Assembly: GCF_027887165.1 (NCBI RefSeq)
Contig: NC_077234.1
Location: 246,572,658 to 246,636,657 of the forward strand
Source: Monodelphis domestica
Taxonomy: Eukaryota; Chordata; Mammalia; Didelphimorphia; Didelphidae
Direction: 5' to 3'
Length of the DNA: 64,000 bases
Both the position numbers and the translations under genes were made by a program. The notes under the pieces were generated by a model that saw only the letters and a list, made by a program, of their open reading frames with translations, ran no database searches and was not told the DNA's origin. Shown piece after piece: positions 33,423-44,975 of this stretch. Positions within the stretch are counted from its first letter, which is position 1. Each line of letters opens with the position of its first letter.

Positions 33423-34689
33423 CTCAATTTGAGGTTGGTACATATCTGTTGTTAATTTTTACAGATGAAATATGAAGATTAAGTTTTAATTGATCATATC
33501 TTCCCTTTGAGATAAGGTATATAAAGAACTTGGCAAACATTGAAGCATAAAACAAATGTTAGTAATCTTTTGGGAGGAGATAAAAATGTAAATTTCTTCA
33601 CCACTTGATGATATTCAGTGAAGGCACTGGGATCTAGATTCTATAGAATCTCACTTGTTATAATTCTATGACACTGGAAGATGACCAGATGATTTTTTTC
33701 CCAACAATTTCTAAAACTCTGTCAAGAAGGTCAGATCTGAAAAACATCTAAATTAGCAGTAGATCCTACAAGCCTTCTTATTGCTGTGCTAGAAGTGTAA
33801 CACAGAGAAAGCTGGAGCTTTTTTTCTCTCAATTTTCTTAGTATATTATAAGTAAGCATTTAGGAAAATAGATTTGAATATCATATTCTGTTTGATGTTA
33901 CAGAAGAGCATGAAGGACTCACCTTCAGTTTCTAATTAAAATGGCAGTTGTTTCTAAGCCTATCACTCCAACACAATTGGTTGAAAAGTATCCACTTTTT
34001 GGATGACTTATGCTAATGTCAGATTACACAGAATTGGTATGATTCCTCTGAAAATTAGGCTTTTTCTATGGCTTAACACTTCTGGATTATGACTCCAATT
34101 AATAGGGTTGTTTCAATCAAAATGGCATTAAAAGAGCAATTGGGTTAGATTTGGTCTCGTTAGAGCCAATATCTATGACCATTTTATTTAAATATATCAT
34201 TTAGTTTGACAGTAAAACATGTAAAAGAATAAGAGATCTTGATGTGTGTGTATGTAGGAGTAATGCAGGGAGAGGATCATCTCTCAAGGGAGACTGATTT
34301 AATATTAAGTAACCTAGAGGTTAGGCATCAACATGTTGATAACTCACCCTTGCTTTTATTATGCCAGATGAAAATAAAGCACGCAACCTTGAAAGCAATG
34401 GTCAAAGGAAGCAGAGATGTAAGCAGAAAACAGACCTAATCCTTCTTCTTGAAAACTCAGGAATCACATACGGATATTTACCTCCAATCCTGCCCTTATT
34501 CTTATTCCAGGCTCACTTTTCCAATTGCAAAATCCCAAAATATTTAGTCTGCTCCTCAAACTCAGCATACCAAAACAAGCTGATTTCCCCCCATAAGTCT
34601 AGTCCTCCTTCTGGCCTCATTATTTCTATCCCTTGTACCGTCACTTACCCAAACTCTGATGTTTGAAAACCTTGTGTTAATTCTCTGCC
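33423..34689. other. no recognisable gene or element
   Basis: Mixed, mostly single-copy-looking DNA. The part at about 33,900-34,230 contains homeodomain-type cores (TCTAATTAAAATGG and CCAATTAATA) and could be noncoding regulatory sequence, but this is speculation. Small frames at 34,239-34,666 lack motifs. Confidence 0.45.
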
Positions 34690-35460
34690 ACTTTTCCTAA
34701 CTTGTCTGTTTCTCTCCACCATCACACAGGTTCAGAACCCCTCAATCATCCTTGACTCCTCACGTTTGTTCCACATATTAAACCAGGTCCTGAGTCTTAT
34801 TGGTTCAATCTCAACAATATATCTCAAATCATGTCACCTTCTCTCCATTCCTATGGCCCCAACCCTGGTCTAATCCCTCATCATTTCTGGTGTGAGCTAT
34901 TGCAGTAGCCTCCCCCTAAGTAGCCCTCCAGGCTTTCTCCTCTCTAATCCACACAATAATCTGTAATCTCTCCAAACTGCTGCCAAAACGGTATTCCCAA
35001 ATCACACATCTAATCCCAAAACTCTGATGAATAAGTTCTATTAGTTCCCTCTCGCTTCTAAAATAAATTATTGTTTATCATTATTAGCTGATTGACACCA
35101 GACCTCTAGTCTAGCAATTATTTGACTCACTAAATCTCCCTCCATTCCAAACCATCTCTTAACTGCTACTAGAAGATTATTATTATTAATTTATTTATTA
35201 TATATAATAATTACATTTATTTAATTAAACTAATTAAATATTTATAATAGATAAAATAAAATAAATAATTATATATAATTGTGACAAAATAAATAAATAA
35301 TTAAAATTTTTTTATTGTTAATATTCATTTCATTGTTTAAAACTACTAATTCCCTATTGCCCAGCAAGTATATAATCCAGACTACTTATTCTTGCATTTA
35401 AGGCCCTTTATTACCTAGAAGCATTTCAACCTAATCTCATCCCACTCTATTTCTTGGCAG
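34690..35460 (+). mobile_element. L2-type LINE, left part
   Basis: Plus-strand L2 reverse-transcriptase region. The words ATCATCCTTGACTCCTCACG, GTGTGAGCTATTGCAGTAGC, TCTCTCCAAACTGCTGCCAA and TCTTGCATTTAAGGCCCTTT follow L2 coding order (the HASTL..C and KAL segments). An AT-rich stretch at 35,167-35,332 interrupts it. The L2 is cut at 35,460 by repeat copy B. Many stops are present. Confidence 0.7.
35167..35332. repeat. AT-rich low-complexity tract in L2
   Basis: TTATTAATTTATT and ATAATAAATA words with almost no G or C, lying between two L2 parts. Confidence 0.8.
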
Positions 35461-35855
35461 ACAGGATAATCCATGTTGTGGGTAGCCAATGGGCCTCAAG
35501 CCCATTGGTAAGTTGGGGGATGACTACCACAATCTTGTGAAGATTCCCCATAATAAAATGGATGGATGAGAACAATTTGTTCCAATGGCCATGAAGGCAG
35601 CAGAAGCAGGCTCTGTGGAGTGCTTAGAGCTTGGTGAGACTTCAGAGATGCCAAGACCATCCACTGCATCCAAGGATGTCACTCGTCATCTTGACTTTTG
35701 TCTTGCCACTAGACTTTGATGACTCTGGAAATCAGAAGGAGACTGAAGACTTCATGCAGCTCTGTTCATTTAAGTCCAATTCCTGCACAAGTCAAAACAG
35801 CACCCTGTGGTGTGACTGACCCTCTTCAAAAATGAAGGACAAACAGCAACTCTAA
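35461..35855 (+). mobile_element. unnamed dispersed repeat, copy B
   Basis: The most complete of three related copies (A at 24,119-24,526 and C at 57,530-57,895). It starts near ACAGGATAATCC, includes GGGCCTCAAGCCCATTGG, then GAGAACAATTTGTTCCAATG, CTCTGTGGAGTGCTTAGAGC and CCATCCACTGCATCCAAGG. It ends in CCTCTTCAAAAATGAAGG plus an ACAAACAGCAAC tail. The tail resembles RTE-mobilised SINE ends. The copy lies inside an L2. A 62-residue frame inside it has no recognisable motif. Confidence 0.72.
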
Positions 35856-36070
35856 AACCAAGCCAAACTGAATGTTCTGCCATCACCTGTGAGTATCTCT
35901 CATGGTCATACTTCTTCACTCTATTCTGAATTTTTTGAATATTTTATTACCTTTTCTTGCCTCTTGAATTCTTATCCCTCCATTAAAACCAACCCCTAAA
36001 GCCACCTCCTCCTGATCCCCCAATTTCATCCATAATAATCTTGTCTTCTTGTCTCCAAGATCTCATATAA
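35856..36070 (+). mobile_element. L2-type LINE, resumed
   Basis: Begins with AAAACCAAGCCAAACTGAAT, which continues L2 coding order from 35,460, then CTCTTGAATTCTTATCCCTC and CCACCTCCTCCTGATCCCCC, typical of the end of L2 ORF2. Confidence 0.65.
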
Positions 36071-36165
36071 TTCAATTAAACAAACATTCCTTTAAGGCAC
36101 TGCCTCTGCAATTAGTATACAAAATAAAAGCAAATATTCCCACTCTTCAGGGAACTTATATTTCA
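36071..36165 (-). mobile_element. L2 3' end, minus
   Basis: TTCAATTAAACAAACATTCC, then AAGGCACTGC and CTCTTCAGGGAACTTATATT, the reversed L2 3' end in degraded form. It is followed by an AT-rich tract to about 36,300. Confidence 0.45.
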
Positions 36166-37276
36166 CTGACACGTGTTCACTTATATTAATTATATTATGT
36201 AATTAATTACAGTATATATTCTATATAGATATATAATTATAATATATAATAGACAATCATTACATAATCACATTAATATACACTAATTAACATATCGGTA
36301 GGCAATTATTTCTTCATTTTTAATATCACTTATTAGATTATAAATTCCATTCCTAACATCTTTCAGAGAGCTTTGCATGTAATATATGTTGCTTTTGGAA
36401 GCAAGGTTGTCTATTTGGCTGAATTCTTTCCTTCCCTTCTACCTTTGAGAAGTAGAATAAGTTAAATCCTCCCAGATCACACATATCTCTGCCTACTGGG
36501 ACTCCCCTCATGGACTACCCTATCCTACCACTTCTCCTCTCCGCTCTCTGGCACTGAGAAGGAGAAGACAGCTTAACCCCAGATATCCACACTGTTTCCA
36601 GTTACAAGGAAAACCCGGCTCATTTAGCCAGGGGTAAAAACAGAGAAGTCCTTTGCTCTATTGGCTTGTCCAGGAGGTGAATTAATAAGTAACTTATAAA
36701 AATTAGAATCATTAGCTCATCACCCCACATCTAGCCTTCCTAGGCTGGAAAGGGAACTTCCATCTGAATGAAGAAGGTGATTTTCAATAGCCTCCGATTT
36801 TCTCTCTTAATATCTGCTCATAATAAAGTACATATTACAAATATGTTGGTTTGCAAAATTTTGAGAAATAAAAACAAAAATCAGTATAAAGAAAGCAAGT
36901 TAACACATAAAAAGTATCATAGATGAATACTAGACAAGAGGTAAAATGAAGGAGGGAAAGAAACTGGATAAATTGTCAAGTTCCTCCACATTACCCACAA
37001 GACAACTCCAAGTTTCTAAGATTCTATCCACAAAGGCATCCCAAGTTGTAATTAGGAAAAAAGATTATTTCTCAACACTTTTAGACATATGAGAGAAAAA
37101 ATAAATCAAAGAACTGCAAATGAAATTTCTATTTTAAAAACAAGTCAATACTAAAACACAACTAAACACACACAAAGAAAAACAACAAATCAAAATCCAA
37201 CTAAATAGCATGAGAGAAATTCTGAAAATCCAATGAGATAAAAGTGAAAACAAACCAAAAATAAACATCAAATTTA
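36166..37276. other. AT-rich tract and unrecognised DNA
   Basis: 36,175-36,300 is a TATAAT/ATTAAT low-complexity tract. The rest shows no recognisable family or gene. Confidence 0.5.
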
Positions 37277-37303
37277 TGTGTGTGTGTGTGTGTGTGTGTG
37301 TGT
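37277..37303 (+). repeat. TG microsatellite
   Basis: About 13 TG units. Confidence 0.95.
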
Positions 37304-37322
37304 TTTTAAAGCAGCTATTTAA

Positions 37323-37404
37323 GGGACAGCAGCTAGGTGACTCAATAGATTGAAATCCTTGGAACCAATACAGTATTGATTCTAGATGGAAAGTATGAGT
37401 TTTG
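37323..37404 (+). mobile_element. SINE1 with internal deletion
   Basis: Only the head (GGGACAGCAGCTAGGTGACT, with an A-box-like ACTCAATAGATTG) and the 3' end (TTGGAACCAATACAGTATTG, then AGATGGAAAGT) remain, joined at about 37,356. The roughly 120-bp middle, including the B box, is missing. Confidence 0.85.
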
Positions 37405-38069
37405 TTTTGTTTTTTAATTTTTAAAAAATGTTTAGGGGAGGGGGAAACTAATAAAAAGGAAAAACTAGCTAATTTGATTTTTTTAAGTTTGGAAACCAAA
37501 TTATAAAATTCAAAAAGGTAAATTCATAACAAATTAAGAATTTAAGGAGAAAATTCTAGAAACTGCTATGCTTATTATATGCCAACAAAAGTAATAACTT
37601 ACATCAAATGGACAAATATTTTTTAAAAACCATTTACTGCAAAGATATAATGTTACAAATTATTCCCACCCCTAACACACAGGGATAGTTCTCCCCTATA
37701 TCACCGCCATTCCTGGAGAAAGGGCTCAAAATGGAAGCAGTCTCTACATAGAATTGATCATTGATCATCCCAATTTCACTTCTACATACTGCATAGCCAG
37801 AGATTAAGTGAGTCCACATCTTTGCTACTGCTTGGGCTCTCCGCACTTTGATATTCACCATCTGGCATCTGATAAATCGCATCATGGATTCTAGCTCCCT
37901 CCTTCACCTGGAGGCTTACATTAGCTTGTCCTCCTTGCAGGAGTCCCAGCCAGGTTGGGAAACAAATGGTAGGAAGCTTGCTTTATCCTTTAGAATATAC
38001 CCATTTCTGGCTCCATAAACAATCACCAGTCACAGATTTTTCTGAAAGACATAATGAAAGAAGTATTTT
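37405..38069. other. unassigned; possible LTR-like or transcript end
   Basis: I recognise no family with confidence. A minus-strand frame (37,634-37,885, 83 residues) has a mixed protein-like composition but no motif I know. On the minus strand the segment ends near 37,630 in a TTTGCAGTAAATGG-type word like a degraded polyadenylation region, so a fossil LTR or processed transcript end is possible. Confidence 0.3.
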
Positions 38070-38365
38070 TTTTTAGACAATCCATTCCATTTTTGAACAG
38101 CTCTAATTTTTTTAGGATATGTTTCCATAAACTAAGCTAAAATCTACTTCTTTGTGATTTCCACCTATTACTCTTCCTCCTACCCTCCAGGGGCAAACAA
38201 CACACATCAAATGCCATTTACACACAACATGCTTTTGAATATTTAAGACAATAATTGTGTACACCGTGAGTCTTCTCCAACTAAACCAGCCCAGTTATTT
38301 TAGTCCATTTATTTTTTAGTCCTTTCAATATCTGCATTTCTCTCCTCTGGACCCAATCAGGCTGG
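38070..38365 (-). mobile_element. CR1/L3-type LINE 3' end
   Basis: Reversed CR1-superfamily 3' end: CCATTTTTGAACAGCTCTAA, CTAAGCTAAAATCTACTTCT, GATTTCCACCTATTACTCTT, ACCCTCCAGGGGCAAACAAC and GAGTCTTCTCCAACTAAACC. These correspond, reversed, to the plus-strand CR1 piece at 55,160-56,335. The coding end is degraded. Confidence 0.8.
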
Positions 38366-38929
38366 TTAATTTCCTCTTTTTTCTATGTTGGCTTGAAAAA
38401 ACTCTTTTAAAAATAAAGCTACAGGCTTAGGATAACTATACCTATGAGACAGTGAAAACTGGTTTGACTAGTACAGCTTCAACCATAAGGAAGCATGTAT
38501 TATGCAGGCTTAACTGACCTAAAATTGGACTTTGCCCCCTTTACTAGGCATTTACTTGCTCTGATACAGAATTAAGATACTTAGATCCTTGCCTCATTTT
38601 TCCTCATTCTTTGTTAGGCAATGGAATTGCCTAATAAAGACCATCCCACTGCCTTGCCTCATAAGTAACAGGGCAGTCATCACAACAGTTCTAAGTCTCT
38701 ACATAATTTCTAGCCCTGACTAGCTTTGGAGAATCTTGGATTGCTGTAATCATCCTATATTTCTAAGCTTCCAGCCTGCCCATGGAGCTGAGGATACATC
38801 CACCTGTGCCTTACTCTCCTGGCATTTGTGCCCTCCCATGGCTGCCATCTTTGTTCAACAGTGTCACCCTTTGGAAACTACTCTCTCTCCTTTTGCCTGG
38901 TAATACCAAGCTGCTCTTATAACAATATT
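38366..38929. other. no recognisable gene or element
   Basis: Single-copy in appearance. No frames of note. Confidence 0.5.
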
Positions 38930-39120
38930 ATAAATAACCCATTTACATAGCCCTTTAAGATTTTCAAAGTGCTTTTATCACAATGTCATTGTGAAATACA
39001 TATTCCAAGTATTATTATATCCATTTTTCAGATGGGAAAATAAAAAACCAGAGTGGTCAAAGCCATGGTCATGCTGCTAGTCAGAAGAAAGATCCAGACG
39101 TATTCTAGACCTATAGGCTG
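38930..39120 (-). mobile_element. MIR/WSINE-type SINE
   Basis: TTTACATAGCCCTTTAAGAT, then TTTCAAAGTGCTTTTATCAC, CATTTTTCAGATGGGAAAAT and a degraded reversed core (GTCATGCTGCTAGTCAGAAG), which is reversed MIR-type order. Confidence 0.7.
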
Positions 39121-40989
39121 GTCGTCCACATCCACAATGTTAGTTTAAGAGTAAGCTCTCTCAACCTAAAAAGATCTCAGTGACAAAAGAATGAGATGTA
39201 AGAAGGGCAGGGAATAGTTCCCATTTTTTGTGGGTTTCTTTTTTCTCTCGAATCCATTTGGCCATTTAGCAAATAGCATCTTTAAAAGATCTGTATCATT
39301 TAGCAAATCAGTGTTCATTTTAACGAACCCACACCTACTGAACTTCATTTCTTCACTCTTTAGAGTACTGTTATATAATTGCAGAAGGTAAACAAAAAAG
39401 AAGCAAACAGTTGAGGGAAGGGGAGTGGAATAGATGGTAGAATTGATTTAGGGCAAAGGAGTGAACAATAGTGTCTCCTAAATTTTCTTTGATCAGATTC
39501 TTCAGCTGTATAAACTATTCCTTAGAGGTAAGCTGAGTACTTCCAGAAATTCTATAATTTTTTTCAGTCCTCAGTGGACCCCACAATAAATGACTACTTT
39601 ATCATAATGTAATTCACTAACAGAAAATAGCTAACAAACTGGATGAATCTGACTGAGTCTACTTACTGTTGCCTTAGATGTTAGGGATTTTCAGTCGCTT
39701 GAGGATGAAAATTTTCTTTCACTGTAAAATAGAAAATGACAAGTAGAAAGTAAAAGATACAAATGACTTAGAGGCAGCTAAAATGATTAATTCTCTTTGG
39801 GAGACCTATTTTACTTATAGGAAAGTACCTTGTGGGATGCCTTAATTTCATAAGATTTTAGAAATGCTTACAATATGTATACATTTCTAAAATTATTTCT
39901 ATTCCAAAGGAAAGGTATTAAAATGCTTTGATTCCAATTAAACAGAACATTTTCTTTTATTTAATCTTGAGAACCCATTAAAAGTATTAGCTGTCAGAGG
40001 TTTTAATGCCAGTTTATTAGTAGCGCTAACTTGGTGCCTGCTGATAGTTATTGTGAAGGCTGAAAGGTTAACAAGAACTGGCTGCAACCAACCGGTTTGC
40101 CAGGTGTTTTCGCCTGCAGTTAATGGACTTGAGCCAATTGAAATTATCACTCTCAAACTAGTCACAGACACTTTTAATCTTCACATAGAAACATCAGTAG
40201 CAAGAAAATAACACCATCTCTTATCATTGCTTTACTACTGTCGCAGGAGTTGAAACGATTAGGAGGAGCCACAGTTGGGTTTATATATTTAAATGACTAC
40301 CTGACAAATGTTAAAAAATAATATGTATGTATGTATAACAAGTTCCATTAAAATAATAAGGATCCTTTCAATGAAATAATGTTTTATGAGTCCTTTCACG
40401 TGTTTTGAGGAATGGCGGGATGGTGGTTAAGCATAACGTGGGTATTAACATTTCTAAGGGCTTTTAATTGCTGGGTATATAAATTTGAACAGACATAATG
40501 AAATAATAAGGATCAGCCAGATGGAATAGAAACCAGGCACCATGGGTATTCAAGAAATGCATGCTGTTTGGTGGGATTGAATATGTACTTATCTAATCCA
40601 AAATGGAGCAGATGGCAAAGCAAACAGGTAAGCATCCACTTTATCTTGCAGATATTGTGGTTCACTGATTACCCCTATTTATTTTGAATACTTCGACACA
40701 TCTGTAAAAAACCAGATGAAAGGCAAAGAGAGGTGACGGAATACGGTTTGAATGCAGTGTGGAATTTCATAGATTTCAAATGGCATCAGATGAAAGACAA
40801 TTGGTTTCTTATCTTATGTAACTTTTAGAATAAGTATAAAATCATGAATAGCAGCATTTGGAAAGTATATGAGGCTTGTTGAGTCAGTAATGAAAAAGCT
40901 GAGGTAAGAAAAATGCTCAAAATCTTCAAAACTGCCAATCAGTCATAAATGGGGAGAGGTAGAAGGAGTTTTGAATTTTGAGTCAAAAG
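39121..40989. other. single-copy DNA with candidate conserved noncoding segments
   Basis: No repeat family is recognised across nearly 1.9 kb, which is unusual in this repeat-dense window. Two parts look least AT-biased: 39,960-40,265 (with CCAGGTGTTTTCGCCTGCAG and TTAATGG words) and 40,375-40,620 (with TTTCACGTGTTTTGAGG and GGGCTTTTAATTGCTGGG). Small frames here lack motifs. Regulatory function is a guess. Confidence 0.4.
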
Positions 40990-41090
40990 ACAGATTTAAA
41001 ATCCAGCTTTTACACTTGGGCAGCTGTAATTTTAGACAACTTTGAACCTCTTTGAACCTCAGTTTCCTCATCTACAAGGTGGGAGTAAAA
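40990..41090 (+). mobile_element. MIR-like marsupial SINE fragment
   Basis: TACACTTGGGCAGCTGTAAT, then CCTCAGTTTCCTCATCTACA. A segment near 41,040 (CTTTGAACCT) is tandemly doubled. Confidence 0.6.
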
Positions 41091-41114
41091 TAAACTACTT
41101 ATATTACCTTGGAG

Positions 41115-41235
41115 AGAAAGCATAGTATAATGAGTAGAGAGCTAGCCTTAGATTTAAAAGGAGATGGGTTCAAGTACTGCCTTGGACAAATACTAACTGC
41201 TTACAAATCATTTAAATTGCCAGATTAATCTTTCT
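41115..41235 (+). mobile_element. MIR-type SINE 5' half
   Basis: AGCATAGTATAATGAGTAGA (tRNA-like head), GAGCTAGCCTTAGATTTAAA, then a B-box-like GGGTTCAAGTACTGCC near 41,167, ending in degraded core. Confidence 0.65.
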
Positions 41236-41284
41236 TGCTAGGAAGGAAGCAAGAAAGCAAACATTTCTTAAGCCAGGCACTGGG

Positions 41285-41560
41285 CTAAACATTGGGGAAA
41301 CAAGTCTAGACATTCCATGTCCTAAAGGAATTTATAATCTGAGTGAAGATTGCCAAAACAAAAAAAAAAAGGGAACTGAAAGGGATGAAGGAATGATCAA
41401 GAGTCAAGAGCAGAGATAGGAGTGGAAGGAAGATTGGCCAGTCTGGGCTTGTCCACAAAATGATGTCCAGAAGAAGAAACCCCCAACAGAAAAATGGGGC
41501 AAGTCTAGCAGAGGAATATTCCAGAGGGAGAAGGTTATATTGGTATGGTTGGATGCTCCA
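41285..41560 (+). repeat. dispersed repeat D, copy 1
   Basis: Matches 43,645-43,960 in the same orientation: shared GGGGAAACAA, GGGAACTGAAA, CCAGT.TG..CTTGTCCA.AAAATG and CAGA...AATATTCCAGA. Just upstream (41,240-41,290) is a reversed L2-like end (CAGGCACTGGGCTAAACATT), so D may be an L2-related flank. The family is not named. Confidence 0.65.
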
Positions 41561-41664
41561 AAGAAAGAGGTCCCAGGAGTTAAGGGAAGTTCCAAAATGA
41601 AACAGCAGCTGAGGCGTGGTTTTGAAGTATGGAAAGCAGGGGCATAGTTGGGTGAGAAAAGAAA

Positions 41665-42164
41665 AAAGCTACTCAATAGACTTTAGTGGCTCCTTATTAC
41701 TTCTACGATCAAATATAAAATGTTCTGTCTGACACTGAAAGTCCTTGACAAATTAGCCCTCTGCTTCTCAACATGTATTCTTCTAACCAATGACACTGGC
41801 CTCCCAGATGTTCCACTAACAAGACATTCCATCTTTTGGCTCCAAGCATTTTCTATGGATGTTTCTCATAAGAGAAACATTTCTTCCTTCATTCCAACCA
41901 CTGACCTCCCTAGCTTCCTATAAATTAAAAAAAAAAAATCCCCACCTTCTACAGGAAGCCTTCCCCAACTCTCCTTATCCTAGGGCCTTTTCTCTTTTAA
42001 TTATTTCCTATTTATCTTAAACATATTTGGCTTTCTTTGTATTTATTTGTTTACATATTGTGTCCCCCAACAAAGTGCAAGCTCCTTGAGAGCAAGAACT
42101 TGTCTTTTGCCTCTTTTTTACATTCCTAACTCTTAGCACAGTGCCTGACACATAGAAGGTTCTT
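41665..42164 (+). mobile_element. L2 LINE 3' portion
   Basis: Plus-strand L2: end of ORF2 plus the 3' UTR. The frame at 41,720-41,923 carries TNDTGLPDVPLTRHSIFWLQ, matching the family's C-terminal segment. The UTR shows CCCACCTTCTACAGGAAGCC, GCAAGCTCCTTGAGAGCAAG and GCACAGTGCCTGACACATAG. It stops in a T-rich SINE tail at 42,165. Confidence 0.88.
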
Positions 42165-42215
42165 TTTTTTCCTTTTTTTTTTAATTCTTACCTTCCATAT
42201 TAGAATAAGACTACC
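42165..42215 (-). mobile_element. 5'-truncated SINE1 tail
   Basis: T-rich block followed by TTCTTACCTTCCATATTAGA, the reversed SINE1 3' end. Only about 40 bp of body is present, inserted at the L2 3' terminus. Confidence 0.65.
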
Positions 42216-43424
42216 AGAATCCAGTCCAGAGCACTTCTCTTCCTTTTGATGGTTTGGGAACAGCCTCAACTTGATTTAATGCTTCCAATTACTTCATTTT
42301 CTACTTTATCTTCAACTATTGGAAGAGTTAGGATGTATAGGAAGAGGTGAGGATGTAGGGGGACAGAGATTCAAAACCTCTCTGAAGAAATCAGAATTGT
42401 ATAAATGGAAGCCGATTCTTCTAAAAGCTTACTACTTGACAGTGTTATCAGAGTGTAGAAATATTTACTATAATATTGTCCCAGTCCTATAAATACATAG
42501 TTTGGGATTAAGAGAAATAGAAATTACCCCTCAAGAAAGAAAAGACTTTCTTCAGTATAAACTGAGATTGAAAGGTGAGGCAATAGAATTTGTGTCATGT
42601 TAGTGATCTGTGTATAATCATGCCTGCTAGATTACTTGTGAACGTGGATAGAGACTTAAGAAAGAAACTATACTATAGCCATTAAGAAGTGGAGACTGTA
42701 AAAATTAAGTTAATATACAATAATTTCAAATATTATATTTTATAAGATTTATTAATAATCACTAGAAGTAACAAAATAAACCCATGTGCCTATGGCTAAT
42801 ATACCTGTTCAAACAGTCCGCTCCACCAAAGTCCCGACCCAGGAAGCAAAGAGCCCTAGCCATGGAAGACCACCCTATTTATTCTTCTGTCTTCATCAGC
42901 ACATCATGACAGGAAGTCAGTGGACTCCTGGGAAATGTAATTCAAAAGCACGAGAATTCCAATTACACAAGATTGGTTTATTTATTAAGGCAACTATCCT
43001 CTAGGTCATGGCCTCATTTCAATTTTTAGGTAAAGTTTAGATAGAGTAGTATTTGCTTCTTGTAAACTTTTCAAGGAATCCCACCCTTATTTTTGCATTC
43101 TGTACAATTCTTGCACACTTTGGATGTCTTTTTTAGGTTTTTTTTATTTTTTTTATTTTTTTTTATTTTTAGGGTACCGGTATAAATACTCCAACTCTCT
43201 ATCCTTCTCTTTGTGTTCTGTTCCTATGTGTCCTTGATGGAATCTTTTCTGACACTTGCTCATGTTATCATTTACACATGAAACCACTTGCCCCATGAAC
43301 CCTGTTATCATCAAATAGAACACACTGCTCTTAAGTTTTGTCATTTTTATCTGTTCTCAATAATTAATACCTTCCTGACATAGAATTTTCCTCATTTAAC
43401 AAGCACAAGAAGAGAAAGGGTTTC
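42216..43424. other. mostly unrecognised; LTR-like patch
   Basis: 42,770-43,010 is GC-richer with CpG and the wording CTCCTGGGAAATGTAATTC and GGTTTATTTATTAAGG, as in some marsupial LTRs, but termini are not visible and I do not assign it. A TTTTA-type tract lies at 43,138-43,172. Confidence 0.35.
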
Positions 43425-43600
43425 ATAAAATCATAGAATCTCAGCACTGGATATCTGTTAATCTAATTGCTTCCTTTTTCAAATGAAGAAACTGAAGCTT
43501 AGGAAAGCAAAAACATAATTGAGGTCTTTGTAGAAATCAAGAATTGTGGCAGATTTCCCACCTCCTAGTACATAGTTATACAACCCAATTCATACCTCGC
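43425..43600 (+). mobile_element. MIR-like marsupial SINE
   Basis: AAAATCATAGAATCTCAGCA, then TCAAATGAAGAAACTGAAGC, a degraded core and CAGATTTCCCACCTCCTAGT, MIR3-like order. Confidence 0.6.
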
Positions 43601-43644
43601 CAAGACTAGAACATATAACTATTCCCAAAGCCAGTTACTGGTAG

Positions 43645-43960
43645 AATGGGGAAACAAATACAAGACAGTTCCAGGAAACAAAGGAGCTGACATTCTAATG
43701 AGAGAAAGCAACAAATAAGAGGGAACTGAAAAGCCAGAAGCAAGAGGAAGAGTAAATGAACTTTAGGATTTGAATTCTGGTAGTTAGAAATAGAAATAAG
43801 AGAAAAGCCGAGAGGAGAAAGAGGACTGACCAGTATGAACTTGTCCATAAAATGGTGACTCTAAGAAGAACTCATCAATGGGAAAGGGGGAAAGCCTGAC
43901 AGAAAAATATTCCAGAATAAGAAGGCTATAGATATTGTTGGGTGTGATTATTCAGACTCT
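43645..43960 (+). repeat. dispersed repeat D, copy 2
   Basis: Partner of 41,285-41,560. It has AATGGGGAAACAAATACAAG at its start, then GAGGGAACTGAAAAGCC, CAGTATGAACTTGTCCATAA and GACAGAAAAATATTCCAGAA. No terminal repeats or tail are visible. Confidence 0.65.
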
Positions 43961-44759
43961 AATGAGCGAGACATTCTAGAGACAGCATATTCCACTTCAG
44001 GATCACTCTGGTCAGTAGAAAATATTTTCTTGCATCTGGTTAACATCTGCCTGTCTCATACTAAATCTACCCTTTGGGTCAAAGGAAAAAAATTCAATTA
44101 CTTAACATTTTTATCAAATCAGAGGTGGCCAGATATGTGAAAGAGATAACCAACAATGGGTAAGACCCATATTGTGGTCTTTCTTAGTGTCTATCATCAC
44201 CATCACGTGAATTTTCAGACACTATTGTACCAGGCTCCATCAATAGGTGGAACTACCACTATTCTTGCAGTGGTCAGGTTGAGAGTTGATTAGGATTGAT
44301 CAGTCAACAAGAATTTATTAAGCACCTATTTGTGCTTAAAACTGTGCCAGATTCTGGGACTATAAATAAAATGAACAATAATGTGGTTGATAGTTGATCT
44401 TTATGTTTTCCTTTATTAAGGTATTTAGAATTCTAAGAACATTACAAATAGAATATAGTGTTTCATTTAAATGAATATTCTGTTTGAGTCATTTATATAT
44501 GACCCCATATATAATATTTGGATTTCCAATTTTAAAATAAACCAACTGTCCTTAACTAAATGTATATAAGTTTCATTTCTTCTGCTCCTAAGGAGAAAAT
44601 ATTTCCTTCTTTATAATCCTTACTTCTTAAGCCTTAAAAGAATATTCATTAGATTAATGCTTAATTATTTACACCAATGCCATTAACAAGTAGTTGAAAT
44701 TTATATAAAATTCCCTCTTCTATGGTTGAAGCTATAGACCTAGTAGACTTATTTAATTT
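43961..44759. other. unrecognised, with a short reversed L2 end
   Basis: A reversed L2 3' end lies at about 44,298-44,385 (GAATTTATTAAGCACCTATT, then ACTGTGCCAGATTCTGGGAC). Otherwise AT-rich sequence without a named family. Confidence 0.5.
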
Positions 44760-44975
44760 CCAAAATTTATTGCAGGGAAGTATGCAGGAGGTAAAAGCAC
44801 TGACTTTAAAATGAGAACATCTGGGTTCAAATCCTCTCTCTAGCTTTTGTAGCCTTGGGCAAATCACTCAATTTGTCTGTATCTTAGTTTCCTCCTTTAA
44901 GCAAATGGAGGGGGTGGTAGTGAATTGTAAGGTTTCTGATGTTTCTTTCAGCTCAAAATCTATGATCTCATTGGG
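44760..44975 (+). mobile_element. MIR-type SINE
   Basis: tRNA-like head, B-box-like CTGGGTTCAAATCCTC (44,820-44,836), core TAGCCTTGGGCAAATCACTC, then CTTAGTTTCCTCCTTTAAGC and GGTTTCTGATGTTTCTTTCA with the MIR3-like ending CTCAAAATCTATGATCTCA. Confidence 0.8.

Noticed and set aside
37634-37885. An 83-residue minus-strand frame with balanced amino-acid composition.
   Set aside because: No known motif, no splice or promoter context, and the surrounding words suggest a fossil LTR or transcript end.
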